In this document: piece by piece, positions 43,238-51,563 of the stretch | Numbering within the stretch: position 1 is the stretch's first letter | How the letters are laid out: every line of letters starts with the position of its first letter | DNA from: a bacterium | Lineage (GTDB): Bacteria > SZUA-182 > DTGQ01 | Length of the DNA: 64,000 nucleotides | Assembly: GCA_040755755.1 (NCBI GenBank) | Contig: JBFLZW010000061.1 | Coordinates: 81,246-145,245, forward strand | Direction of reading: 5' to 3' | Program-made: the position numbers and the translations under genes | The notes under the pieces: generated by a model | What the model was told of the DNA's origin: nothing | The model's input: only the letters and a program-made list of their open reading frames with translations | Databases searched by the model: none

Positions 43238-44992
43238 TCATCGAGAGGCTTGGTTATTGTGGTTATGATCGGCGCTGATGAGATAAGCGTTTTCCAGGTA
43301 CTGGAGCACCATGCGCTGAGCATTGAAAAACGATGCATTCAGGGCAATAGCCGAGCGCATGACCCCGGCAAAGGCATTCTGCCGTCCATAGAACATGGGA
43401 ATGATAATATGTTCCAGCTTATTGTAGAGAAATACATAATCCTTGGAAGGATTGCTTTCAAGATCCCAATCATCTCCGATGGACCATCCGGTGACTCCCT
43501 CCACATGTCCCTCGATCCACCAGCCATCCAGAATACTCAAGCTGGGAACACCATTCAGCGCGGCTTTCATACCGCTTGTACCGGAAGCCTCCTGTGGCTT
43601 CTTGGGGGTATTTACCCATAAGTCCACCCCGGCACACATCAGCCTCGCCAGCGCCATATCATATTCCTCAAGGTACACCACCGGCACAATTCCTTTCAGC
43701 GCATTGGCAGCCTCGAAGATGCGCCTGATCAGTGCCTTGCCGCTCTCATCGCGCGGATGCGCCTTGCCTCCATAAATTATCTGCAGAGGGCCAATTTGCT
43801 GAGCTATCATTTTCAGCCGGTCCATATTGGAAAACAACAGGTCCGAACGTTTGTATGCCGTGGCCCTGCGGGCAAAGCCGAGGGTCATGACCGAGGGATT
43901 CAAACGTACGCCGCTGCGGCGATCCACCTCAGCCAGAAGCTCCCGCTTGGCCTCGATATGGGCTTCCCTGATCTTTTCAAGGGGGATGCTGATGGCATAG
44001 CGCAGATAGAGATTATCATGACGCCATTCGGTGATATAATGGTCATACAGATTGCAGAAAGGCATCGATGTCCAGGTGCCGGCATGAACCCCGTTGGTGA
44101 TGGAGTTAATGGGGTAGTTGGGGAACATGCTCCGGGAGATTTCCTCATGGCGCATGGAGACTCCATTGATATAGCGTGAAAAAAAGAGAGCCAGATATGA
44201 CATGTTCAGGGTGTCGTTTGTACAGCAGCGGGTATTCTGCAGGAAAGAGGCCGCTTCCTCTCCCAATACCCGGCGGGCCATTTCCATGGGAAAGATATCA
44301 TGCCCGGCTGGTACCGGTGTGTGAGTCGTGAACACACATCTATGCCGGATCGCTTCGATGTCGGCAGCGGCAATAGTATGGAGGCCGTTCCCTTTATGGC
44401 GTTCCTCCAGGAGGGCCAGGGTAAGGAGAGCCGAGTGACCCTCGTTCATATGGTAAGCCTGCACTCTCCGGTGCCCCAGGGCACGGAGCATGGCTACACC
44501 ACCCAGCCCCAGCACCGCCTCCTGACACAGGCGATAAAAGTCGTCACCGCCATACAGGGAGTCGGTAAGGGTTCTATCCCATTCACTGTTTTCATCCAGT
44601 AACGTATCCAGAAAGTAGACAGGCACAATATGGCCTGACAGCCCATGCAGGGTATAGCGCCAGGCGCGGATATTCACCGTTCGGCCCTCGATATTGATCG
44701 ATACCCGGGCTGAGAGAGGTTCCAGGAATTCCTCCGGTGACCAGACAGCAGGGCTCTCGGTCTGGTTCCCCCGATCGTCGAGATGCTGCCTGAAGTATCC
44801 CTTGCGGTGCAGAAGGGTCACTCCGACCATCGGTATGCTTAAATCAGCGGCAGCACGCAAGGTGTCCCCCGCCAGCACTCCCAGGCCGCCGCTATAGGTA
44901 GGCATGGCCGGATCAAGGCCGACCTCCATGGAAAAATAGGCAACCAGAGAAGTAAATAAATATATCTGTGACATAGGACTAATCATAATCAA
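43238..44992 (-). CDS. glgP: Alpha-glucan (glycogen) phosphorylase, short GT35 type
   Basis: 584 aa. Phosphorolysis of alpha-1,4-glucans to glucose 1-phosphate using PLP. N-terminal VAYFSMEVGLDPAMPTYSGGLGVLAGD and C-terminal RRATAYKR, IYGGKAHPRD, VNTPKKPQEASGTSGMKAALNG (PLP Lys in SGMKAA) and LDGWWIEG. The length is that of the short bacterial/archaeal form without the long N-terminal extension. AGGAGG lies five bases before a TTG at 44992 and 11 before an ATG at 44986; either may be used. Probably functions with the GH57 enzyme. Confidence 0.92.
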   Translation of the reverse strand: MIMISPMSQIYLFTSLVAYFSMEVGLDPAMPTYSGGLGVLAGDTLRAAADLSIPMVGVTLLHRKGYFRQHLDDRGNQTESPAVWSPEEFLEPLSARVSINIEGRTVNIRAWRYTLHGLSGHIVPVYFLDTLLDENSEWDRTLTDSLYGGDDFYRLCQEAVLGLGGVAMLRALGHRRVQAYHMNEGHSALLTLALLEERHKGNGLHTIAAADIEAIRHRCVFTTHTPVPAGHDIFPMEMARRVLGEEAASFLQNTRCCTNDTLNMSYLALFFSRYINGVSMRHEEISRSMFPNYPINSITNGVHAGTWTSMPFCNLYDHYITEWRHDNLYLRYAISIPLEKIREAHIEAKRELLAEVDRRSGVRLNPSVMTLGFARRATAYKRSDLLFSNMDRLKMIAQQIGPLQIIYGGKAHPRDESGKALIRRIFEAANALKGIVPVVYLEEYDMALARLMCAGVDLWVNTPKKPQEASGTSGMKAALNGVPSLSILDGWWIEGHVEGVTGWSIGDDWDLESNPSKDYVFLYNKLEHIIIPMFYGRQNAFAGVMRSAIALNASFFNAQRMVLQYLENAYLISADHNHNNQASR

Positions 44993-45442
44993 GAGTTCCT
45001 CCTGAGAGCAACCTGTTCATTCGGAAAATCCTGCCAAGCAGGAAGTCTCAATCAGTAATTCTTTAGAGTGATCGTCAGTTTTACCCATAATCAGGTACAG
45101 AGACATTTTTGGGGGTGCATGGTCTTGGGGAAGGGGGCAAGCGGCATCCTCCTTCCATGTCCCTGTGTCACTGTCTTTTGCCGGACCTCACTTTTTCATT
45201 GACAGAGCGGCGTTGAGGTCATATGATTAGGCTGTATCTTAAGGAGTTATCCCCTGAAGCTCACTTCACCCAAGGATGTACGACTCAGAGCGAAAAGCAG
45301 GTTTTTCAGCAAATATCGTCAAGGCCAACTTTTCCTCCCCGGTGCATTTCACTGTTTCCCGGTTTCAGGGAAGAATCTAATGAGGATAGAAGCCCGGCGG
45401 GCTTATCATTTTGCCCGCTCAACCGCAAGCGCGGGGTCTTGA
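44993..45442. other. Divergent gap between glgP and the second sigma-54 activator
   Basis: No gene supported; an 82-codon plus-strand ORF (45223-45471) has no SD or motif and overlaps the activator. I see no strong promoter. A GC-rich stem CCCGC/GCGGG sits just before the activator gene (~45415-45437). Confidence 0.5.
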
Positions 45443-46852
45443 ATGAAGTATATCCTTGTCGTTCTCAATAATCAGGAAGCCTGTAAAGCAATTCATGACT
45501 GTCTCGGTCAGGAGTACAAAGTTGATGTCATCTGCGACCCGGAATCCTGTCTTGAGGCATGCCGGAAGAGGCGGTATGAGTTTATCTTTATCGATATTAT
45601 CCTGCTGCGCGGATTAACGGCCGAAAACGGCTATAATGACTACCGGAAAAAACTCCAGCCGCTCTGGCAGATCTACCCGGCCATGGAAATCATTGTCCTG
45701 TCACCCCAGGAAATGATCAGGGACGCTGTCAATGCCGTAAAAGCGGGGGCCAGCAATTATCTTACCTATCCCTTGAATCCGGACGAAGTGAGATATGTGA
45801 CCGAAAGCATCTGCGAATCGATCAAGATGCAGTCGGAACTTGACTATCTCCGTGACCGGTTCTTCTGGCAGAGTGATTCGCTCGAAGTAATCCGGACCAA
45901 CAGCCCGGTAATGAAAACTGTTTTCGATAAGGTCAAATTGGTTGCCCCAACCAGAACAACGGTCCTGCTCACCGGAGAGACAGGAACGGGGAAGGGGATC
46001 ATAGCCAAACTGATTCACCGGCACAGTAACCGATGCGATGATCAATTCATCAGCGTCCACTGTGGAGCGATTCCCGACACCCTGGTGGAAAGCGAGCTGT
46101 TCGGGCATGAAAAAGGGGCCTTTACCGGAGCGGTTCAGAGAAAGCTCGGCAAGTTCGAAATTGCCCAGGGAGGGACGATTTTTCTGGACGAGATCGGCAC
46201 TGTCACTGCCTCAGCCCAGATCAAGCTGCTGCAGGTGCTGCAAGACCGCAGCTTTAACCGGCTCGGAGGAGAAGAAAGCCTGGTGGCTGATGTGAGGGTT
46301 ATCGCCGCTTCAAACATCGATCTGAAGAAACTGCGGGATGAAGGTGCTTTCAGGAGCGATCTGTATTACCGGCTGAATGTGTTTCCCATCGAGCTTCCTC
46401 CGCTGAGAGATCGTATCGAGGATATTCCCCTGCTGGTCGAGGTCTTTTTGAAAAGGCTGAACAAACTCAACCAGAAAAAAATCCATGACCTGCATCCCAG
46501 AGTCATGAAAGCCTTCGAGGAATATCCCTGGCCGGGCAATATCCGCGAGCTTGAAAACCTCATCGAACGTGCCTATATCCTGGAAACCTCCGCTATTCTT
46601 ACCCCGGAGAGCTTTCCCAGTGAGCTGTTCACCTCCGATACCCCCGGTCCACGGATATCCCTGGATACCTCGCTTACCCTGGCCGAAGTGAGAGGAAGAT
46701 GCATCGATGATATCGAACGTCACTACCTGAAACAGCTCCTGGCCCTGCACAAAGGCAGAATCAGCAGCACTGCTCAGGCTGCGGGAATCAGCACCCGTCA
46801 GCTCCATAAGCTGTTGAGCAGGTACGGCATCCGGAAGGAAGAGTTCAAGTAG
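45443..46852 (+). CDS. NtrC-type sigma-54 activator with atypical receiver
   Basis: 469 aa. The receiver-like domain (1-~125) keeps D51 (FIFIDIILL) and a switch-like Ser (IVLSPQ), but the acidic Mg-binding pair is NN (residues 9-10, VVLNNQE) and the Lys position reads LTYPLN, so phosphorylation is doubtful. The AAA+ domain is complete: GETGTGKG, GAFTGA, TIFLDEIGT, YRLNVFP. A Fis-type HTH (RISSTAQAAGISTRQLHKLL) follows. It can probably open sigma-54 promoters under non-phosphorylation control. It neighbours YGG gene 3, whose leader carries a sigma-54-like site. Confidence 0.93.
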   Translation: MKYILVVLNNQEACKAIHDCLGQEYKVDVICDPESCLEACRKRRYEFIFIDIILLRGLTAENGYNDYRKKLQPLWQIYPAMEIIVLSPQEMIRDAVNAVKAGASNYLTYPLNPDEVRYVTESICESIKMQSELDYLRDRFFWQSDSLEVIRTNSPVMKTVFDKVKLVAPTRTTVLLTGETGTGKGIIAKLIHRHSNRCDDQFISVHCGAIPDTLVESELFGHEKGAFTGAVQRKLGKFEIAQGGTIFLDEIGTVTASAQIKLLQVLQDRSFNRLGGEESLVADVRVIAASNIDLKKLRDEGAFRSDLYYRLNVFPIELPPLRDRIEDIPLLVEVFLKRLNKLNQKKIHDLHPRVMKAFEEYPWPGNIRELENLIERAYILETSAILTPESFPSELFTSDTPGPRISLDTSLTLAEVRGRCIDDIERHYLKQLLALHKGRISSTAQAAGISTRQLHKLLSRYGIRKEEFK

Positions 46853-46950
46853 TATTCTTCAGCGCAACCTATTGCATTAATCAGGTCCTGGTGGGTAAAT
46901 TTTATACAAGGTGCATAAAATATACTATAAACCTATAAACGGCTTAGAAC

Positions 46951-47089
46951 TGAACTTTTCCAGAGGAGCCAGAAGTCAGGAGTCAGAATTCAGAATTCAG
47001 AAGAAGGTATGGACCATCTTAAATAAGGAGTTCTTTTACCTTCTTCTGGCTCCTGGCTCCTGACTTCTGACTCCTGAGCAAAAAGTTCA
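46951..47089. mobile_element. MITE-like palindromic element (GTCAGGAG family), intact
   Basis: ~139 bases. Terminal TGAACTTTT (46951-46959) and AAAAGTTCA (47081-47089) are exact inverted repeats. Inside, GAGGAGCCAGAAGTCAGGAG and further repeats mirror CTCCTGACTTCTGACTCCTG across an AT-rich centre. No coding capacity. The copy at 54754 shares CTATAAACGGCT(T/G)AGAACTGAACTTTTCCAGAGGAG, given here as one consensus with one variable base. Confidence 0.75.
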
Positions 47090-47153
47090 ATATTCACCCG
47101 TTCGCAGTATAAATCAGGGGCTTTCAGGATGGCTGGAGATATTGAAGAATAGT

Positions 47154-47186
47154 CCATTCCCCTCACCCGTGAGGTGAGGGGAATGG
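47154..47186. terminator. Hairpin downstream of YGG gene 3
   Basis: Perfect CCATTCCCCTCACC / GGTGAGGGGAATGG, 31 bases beyond the minus-strand stop. The same stem type follows YGG gene 1. Confidence 0.6.
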
Positions 47187-47216
47187 ATAAAGATACATGC
47201 CCAAGGGGCGTTAATA

Positions 47217-47990
47217 TCAGATAACCGGAGTGGTCAATGCCAATTGGAATGATCCGGTTTCCCTTATACTGGAGGCCTGGGTCAGGGTATAATTACCCGT
47301 CATGCTCGTTGTAGAGGTAAGAGTCCCAACGATGTCAAGAGTATAGGTTGTAGTGCCAAGACCAATCCCTTTACCGGAAATAATAATCTGGTTGTTGAGT
47401 ATGGTACCGGTTACATCAACCAGAGCTGACAGATAGGTATTCCCCAGCAGTTGAGCATAACCATATATGACGGTGGTAAGTACCGGATCCTGGCCAATAT
47501 TTAAGGTCATGGGTCCGCTCGTAAGGCCGGAAGACCATGTTCCCGTCCAGGTTCCGAACTGCTCAGCCAGGCCGTATCTCAGTCCGCCGAGGCCGTACAG
47601 GCCGCCATAGAGGCTGCTGCCATAGAGCCCGCCATACAGGCCGCCGTAGCCATAGAGCCCACCATACAGACCACCGTACAGGCCACCGTACAGGCCGCCA
47701 TACAGGCTGCTGCCATAGAGCCCGCCATACAGGCCGCCGTAGCCATAGAGCCCACCGTACAGACCGCCATACAGACCGCCATACAGACCACCATACAGGC
47801 CGCCGTACAGGCCGCCATACAGACCGCCATACAGGCTGCTGCCATAGAGCCCGCCATACAGGCCGCTGCCATACAGGCCGCCGTAGCCATAGCCATAATA
47901 TGCCTGAGCAATTCCTGCGGGCATTACGGTAAAGAAAAACAAAAGAACAGAAGACAGAATGAAAGATTTAGATTTGCTGATGTGCGACAT
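47217..47990 (-). CDS. YGG-repeat secreted protein 3
   Basis: 257 aa from the ATG at 47990 (GAGGAGGAG seven bases upstream); the longer ORF to 48029 lacks an SD. Signal peptide SSVLLFFFTVMPAGIAQA, then YYGYGYGG. The repeat region (~27-135) is the most regular of the three, a run of GGLYGGLYG with SSLYGG and YGYGG breaks. The C-terminal domain GLRYGLAEQFGTWTGTW ... GPMTLNIGQDPVL ... VDVTGTILNNQIIISG ... SFQLALTTPVI is shared with proteins 1 and 2. It has its own sigma-54-like promoter. Confidence 0.8.
   Translation of the reverse strand: MSHISKSKSFILSSVLLFFFTVMPAGIAQAYYGYGYGGLYGSGLYGGLYGSSLYGGLYGGLYGGLYGGLYGGLYGGLYGGLYGYGGLYGGLYGSSLYGGLYGGLYGGLYGGLYGYGGLYGGLYGSSLYGGLYGLGGLRYGLAEQFGTWTGTWSSGLTSGPMTLNIGQDPVLTTVIYGYAQLLGNTYLSALVDVTGTILNNQIIISGKGIGLGTTTYTLDIVGTLTSTTSMTGNYTLTQASSIRETGSFQLALTTPVI
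47585..47890 (-). repeat. YGG-coding tandem repeats, gene 3
   Basis: Near-identical 12-base and longer units (CCGCCATACAGG, plus strand) with two longer duplicated blocks containing the SSLYGG segment. Prone to in-frame expansion or loss. Confidence 0.85.
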
Positions 47991-48349
47991 ACCGATACTC
48001 CTCCTCAACCGCTTTTCCAATTCCCACACTAACAGTCTTAAAAAACCAAACGATCATAAAAACCACACTTCTCAAGAGAATCCCGAATTAACCTCAAAAA
48101 GAAATTTCAGCTATTTCCGCTATCTTTCCCGTGCACCTCCTTCTCGTATTCTCGATAAAGTTTTAACAAACCGTAGAGCAGCAGCCGGGGATAAAACCAA
48201 GCAATATTGATACCAGGAACCTGCCTCACGAAATAATCGACTTGCGAAAAATTAAAGTTGCCTGAGAAAGAGCACTATGCTAAGGTATAAGTTATCTGTT
48301 CGCCGATGGCTTATTGCTATGGATAATACTAAGGGTGCTTCCGGAGACT
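47991..48349. other. Leader of YGG gene 3 and gap to the Mut7-C gene
   Basis: Holds the SD-like AAGGAGGTGCA (48132-48142, minus) and the sigma-54-like site (48200-48215, minus). No gene supported. Confidence 0.6.
48200..48215 (-). promoter_or_regulatory. Sigma-54-like promoter of YGG gene 3
   Basis: TGGTAT-CAATA-TTGCT on the minus strand, identical to the site at 42327-42342. It lies ~210 bases before the ATG. Confidence 0.6.
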
Positions 48350-48829
48350 ATGGCCTCAGAGATAAGATTCATAGCGGACTGTATGCTGGGAAAACTCAGC
48401 CGGTGGCTGAGGATATGCGGTTTTGATACCCTCTATTACCGGCAGATTGACGATTCCGACCTCATAGGGCGGGCTGAAAGGGAAAACCGGGTACTTTTGA
48501 CCCGCGATCATGCTTTGCTGAAGCTCAGCCGGAAGAGGAATCTGAGAGTCATTCTGGTTACCCATGACTTTTTCGAGGAGCAGTTGAAACAGGTTGTCCA
48601 GGAGTTGAATATCACGGCATCTCCTCAGATGCTGGGGCGGTGCCTGAATTGTAACGAGCCCCTGCAAAAGGCAGACAGGTCGGAGGTCGAAAGCATGGTT
48701 CCCGCTTATATTCTGGATACGGAGCAGGAATTTTCCATCTGTCCCCGCTGCCGCAAGGTCTACTGGCCGGGGACCCACTGGGCAGAGATGAACAGGAGTT
48801 TGAAAAAGCTCTTCGGAGAAGAAAAATGA
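48350..48829 (+). CDS. Mut7-C RNase-domain (DUF82) protein with zinc ribbon
   Basis: 159 aa from the ATG at 48350 (GGAG close upstream). The PIN-like Mut7-C domain has RFIADCMLGKLSRWLRICGFDTLYY, DLIGRAERENRVLLTRD and RNLRVILV, where conserved Asp residues form the nuclease site. The C-terminal zinc ribbon is CLNC...CPRC with KVYWPGTHW, the normal ending of this family. Presumed RNA-processing nuclease. Overlaps the next gene by 4 bases (ATGA). Confidence 0.88.
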   Translation: MASEIRFIADCMLGKLSRWLRICGFDTLYYRQIDDSDLIGRAERENRVLLTRDHALLKLSRKRNLRVILVTHDFFEEQLKQVVQELNITASPQMLGRCLNCNEPLQKADRSEVESMVPAYILDTEQEFSICPRCRKVYWPGTHWAEMNRSLKKLFGEEK

Positions 48830-50376
48830 AAGTGGTTACCGCGCAGCAGATGCAGGCTCTGGACAGATATACGATCGAGGAAATTGGCATACCCGGGGCC
48901 GTGCTGATGGAAAATGCAGGCCGACAGGCAGTGGCCAAAATGGAAGAGTGCTTTCCGGGTCTGCACCAGCTCAGGGTCAATGTTGTTTGCGGCAAAGGGA
49001 ACAATGGAGGCGACGGGCTGGTCATTGGAAGGTGCCTTTCGGCCCTGGGTGTCAGAGTGCATATCTTCCTGCTGGCCAGGGTGGAGTCTCTTTCGGGTGA
49101 TGCCGGCACCAATGCCCGGATCGCCCGCAATCTTGACCTTCCGCTCACCGAGATACTCTCGGCGGAGGATTTTGCCAATCAGCGCGGGGCCATGACCAGG
49201 GCGGATATCCTGGTGGATGCCATTTTCGGCACCGGCCTGACCCCGCCGGTCAGGGGCCTGGCCGCTGAGGTGATCAAGGCTCTCAATACCTCGGGAAAAC
49301 CGATTGTCTGTGTCGATCTTCCTTCCGGGTTAAGTGCAGACGCAAGCCTGCCCCAGGGACCGCACATAAGCGGCACTCTGACGGTTACTTTCGCTCTTCC
49401 CAAGCTGGCCCACCTGCTTCCTCCGGCCTGTCAGTCAGTGGGGCAGTTGGAAATTGTCGATATCGGCATCCCGGAAAAAGCCATTGTGCGGGAGAATATC
49501 CAGGTCGAGCTGATCGAGCCGGGATACGTCCGGCAATGCTGGCCACACCGGCTCCCCGATTCCCACAAGGGGACCTATGGCCACCTTCTGGTTCTGGCCG
49601 GATCGAGCGGCAAAACCGGGGCCGCTTACCTGACCAGTCAGGCCGCTGCCAGGACCGGCGCGGGTCTTGTCACCCTGGGCATTCCGGAAAGCCTGAATCC
49701 GATCATGGAGGTGAAACTTACCGAGGTTATGACCCTGCCCCTGCCGGAAACCGAAGCTAAGACCTTTTCAGCCAGGGCCATATCCACCCTTGAAGAGATG
49801 CTGCCCCGCATGAGCGCCCTGGCCATTGGTCCCGGGATCGGTGTGCATCCGGAAGCCCTGGAGCTTATTTCCTGGATTATCCGCACCGCCCAGATTCCCC
49901 TGGTTTTGGATGCCGATGGAATCAATGTCCTGGCCGGACAGGCTCACCTTCTGAAAGAGGCCAGGCAGCCGGTAATTTTGACCCCTCATCCGAAAGAGCT
50001 GTCGAGGCTGCTGAGTATCGAGCTGTCACAGGTCCTTGCGGACCGGCTCACAGCCGTCCGCCGGGCTGCCGCCGAGTTCAATTCCTATTGTGCTCTGAAA
50101 GGATTTCGCACCCTGATCGCTGACCCTGAAGGGAATGTGTTGATCAATCCGACCGGAAATCCCGGTATGGCCACCGGAGGGACAGGAGATGTTCTCACCG
50201 GAATAATCGGGGGGCTCCTGGCCCAAAAGTTACCTGAAATTCAAGCCTTGGCGGCAGGTGTCTATCTGCATGGTTTTGCCGGTGATCTGGTCCGGGAACA
50301 GAAGGGAGAATGCGGACTTCTGGCCCAGGACCTGATCGATTGCCTGCCTGTGGCTATCGAGCGGCTGCGGAAATAA
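48826..50376 (+). CDS. nnr: Bifunctional NAD(P)HX epimerase / ADP- or ATP-dependent dehydratase
   Basis: 516 aa. Repairs hydrated NADH/NADPH. The N-terminal YjeF_N epimerase (~1-215) shows VLMENAGRQAV, VVCGKGNNGGDGLVIGR and VDAIFGTGLTPPVRG. The C-terminal YjeF_C/ribokinase-like dehydratase (~225-510) shows SHKGTYGHLLVLAGS, ALAIGPGIG, LVLDADGIN, LTPHPKELSRLL and NPTGNPGMATGGTGDVLTGI. Full length, with both catalytic parts present. Coupled to the Mut7-C gene. Confidence 0.95.
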   Translation: MKVVTAQQMQALDRYTIEEIGIPGAVLMENAGRQAVAKMEECFPGLHQLRVNVVCGKGNNGGDGLVIGRCLSALGVRVHIFLLARVESLSGDAGTNARIARNLDLPLTEILSAEDFANQRGAMTRADILVDAIFGTGLTPPVRGLAAEVIKALNTSGKPIVCVDLPSGLSADASLPQGPHISGTLTVTFALPKLAHLLPPACQSVGQLEIVDIGIPEKAIVRENIQVELIEPGYVRQCWPHRLPDSHKGTYGHLLVLAGSSGKTGAAYLTSQAAARTGAGLVTLGIPESLNPIMEVKLTEVMTLPLPETEAKTFSARAISTLEEMLPRMSALAIGPGIGVHPEALELISWIIRTAQIPLVLDADGINVLAGQAHLLKEARQPVILTPHPKELSRLLSIELSQVLADRLTAVRRAAAEFNSYCALKGFRTLIADPEGNVLINPTGNPGMATGGTGDVLTGIIGGLLAQKLPEIQALAAGVYLHGFAGDLVREQKGECGLLAQDLIDCLPVAIERLRK

Positions 50377-50380
50377 AAAA

Positions 50381-50431
50381 AACAAAAGACACCACAGAGA
50401 CACAGAGGCACAGAGAAAGGCATAGAGAGAA
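50381..50431. repeat. ACAGAG-family dispersed repeat, single arm
   Basis: ACACCACAGAGACACAGAGG and CACAGAGAAAGG lie between nnr and hflK. Same arm as at 32878 (left) and 29254 (reversed). Confidence 0.65.
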
Positions 50432-50447
50432 ATAAGGGTACCACGAT

Positions 50448-51554
50448 ATGGAATGGCGAGATTTAAGCTCGAAGAGGAGCAAAGAAAAGCGCGTCAGCCA
50501 AAAGGCAGACCAAGCGGGAGGGCGACTGCCGTTCCCGGACAGTCTTACCTGGCATGCTGCTCTCTGGGCCGCAGCCGGAATCCTGCTTGTCTGGCTGGCG
50601 AGCGGCCTTTACATCATCAGGCCGGGCGAGGTGGGAATTATCCGGCGATTCGGCAGGATAACTGAAGTCAAAGAGCAGGGAGGGCACTATCATCTGCCTG
50701 CACCGATCGAGAAGCTCGATCGCCTTCAGGTCAAGGAAATTAAAAGCCTTGAGATCGGCTTTCGGACGGTTGATCCGGGGCCTCCGGCCCGGTACCGGGA
50801 AAACCTCGCAGAGGCCAGGATGCTGGTCAGGGACGAAAATATCATGGTTGTCAAAGCGGCCGTGAAATATCAGATTACCGACCCCCGGAGCTATCTGTTC
50901 AATATCCAGGACCAGGAGAAAACAATCCGGGATGCGGCTGAATCCGCTCTCCGTCAGGTCATCGGCCAAAATACCCTCGATAGCGTTCTGACAGGTGGAA
51001 AACACCAGATTCAACAGGAGACAGTCGGCATTTTACAGGGCATTCTGGATCTTTATCAGACTGGAGTAAAGATTATATCTATAGAGCTTCAGGACGTTCA
51101 CCCTCCGATGGAGCTGGCAGATGCCTTTAAAAATGCCGCCACAGCCAGGGATGAGCGGGACAAGCTGGTCAATGAGGCTCAAGGCCAGGCAAATGAGGAA
51201 TTGGCAAAAGCCCGTGCTGAAGCAGCCAGGATGACAATTGAAGCTGAAAGTTACCGGGATGAAATCATCCGGCATGCCGAGGGCGATTCAGCCCGCTTTT
51301 TAAAGAACTATGCAGAATACCGGGGCGCTGAAGAGGTTATCCGCAGGAAGCTGTACCTCGAAACCCTGGAGCAGATCCTGCCGGAAGCTCACACGTATGT
51401 TCTCCTGGAGTCCGGTCAGAGATTCATCGGGGTCCTCCCGTTCGGGAAGGAATTCTTCGAGGGCTTGGAACCAAAGGCCGGAGCAGGACCCGCCGGGGCC
51501 CCGAACATCGCTCCAAAGCCCCCTGGCAAGACAGATAAGCAATCCAATGACTGA
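50448..51554 (+). CDS. hflK: HflK, SPFH-domain modulator of FtsH protease
   Basis: 368 aa. Cytoplasmic N terminus, one TM helix (ALWAAAGILLVWLASGLYI, ~40-60), then a periplasmic SPFH/band 7 domain (RPGEVGIIRRFGRI, HYHLPAPIEKLDRL, DENIMVVKAAVKYQITDP, AESALRQVIGQ) and a long charged helix (ARDERDKLVNEAQGQANEEL). It forms the HflKC cage around FtsH in the inner membrane. hflC follows after 9 bases. Confidence 0.94.
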   Translation: MEWRDLSSKRSKEKRVSQKADQAGGRLPFPDSLTWHAALWAAAGILLVWLASGLYIIRPGEVGIIRRFGRITEVKEQGGHYHLPAPIEKLDRLQVKEIKSLEIGFRTVDPGPPARYRENLAEARMLVRDENIMVVKAAVKYQITDPRSYLFNIQDQEKTIRDAAESALRQVIGQNTLDSVLTGGKHQIQQETVGILQGILDLYQTGVKIISIELQDVHPPMELADAFKNAATARDERDKLVNEAQGQANEELAKARAEAARMTIEAESYRDEIIRHAEGDSARFLKNYAEYRGAEEVIRRKLYLETLEQILPEAHTYVLLESGQRFIGVLPFGKEFFEGLEPKAGAGPAGAPNIAPKPPGKTDKQSND

Positions 51555-51563
51555 GGAATATTT

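Noticed and set aside
40590-47890. CRISPR-like arrays in the YGG regions
   Set aside because: The repeats are short in-frame coding units with no unique spacers and no cas genes; they encode GGLYGG.
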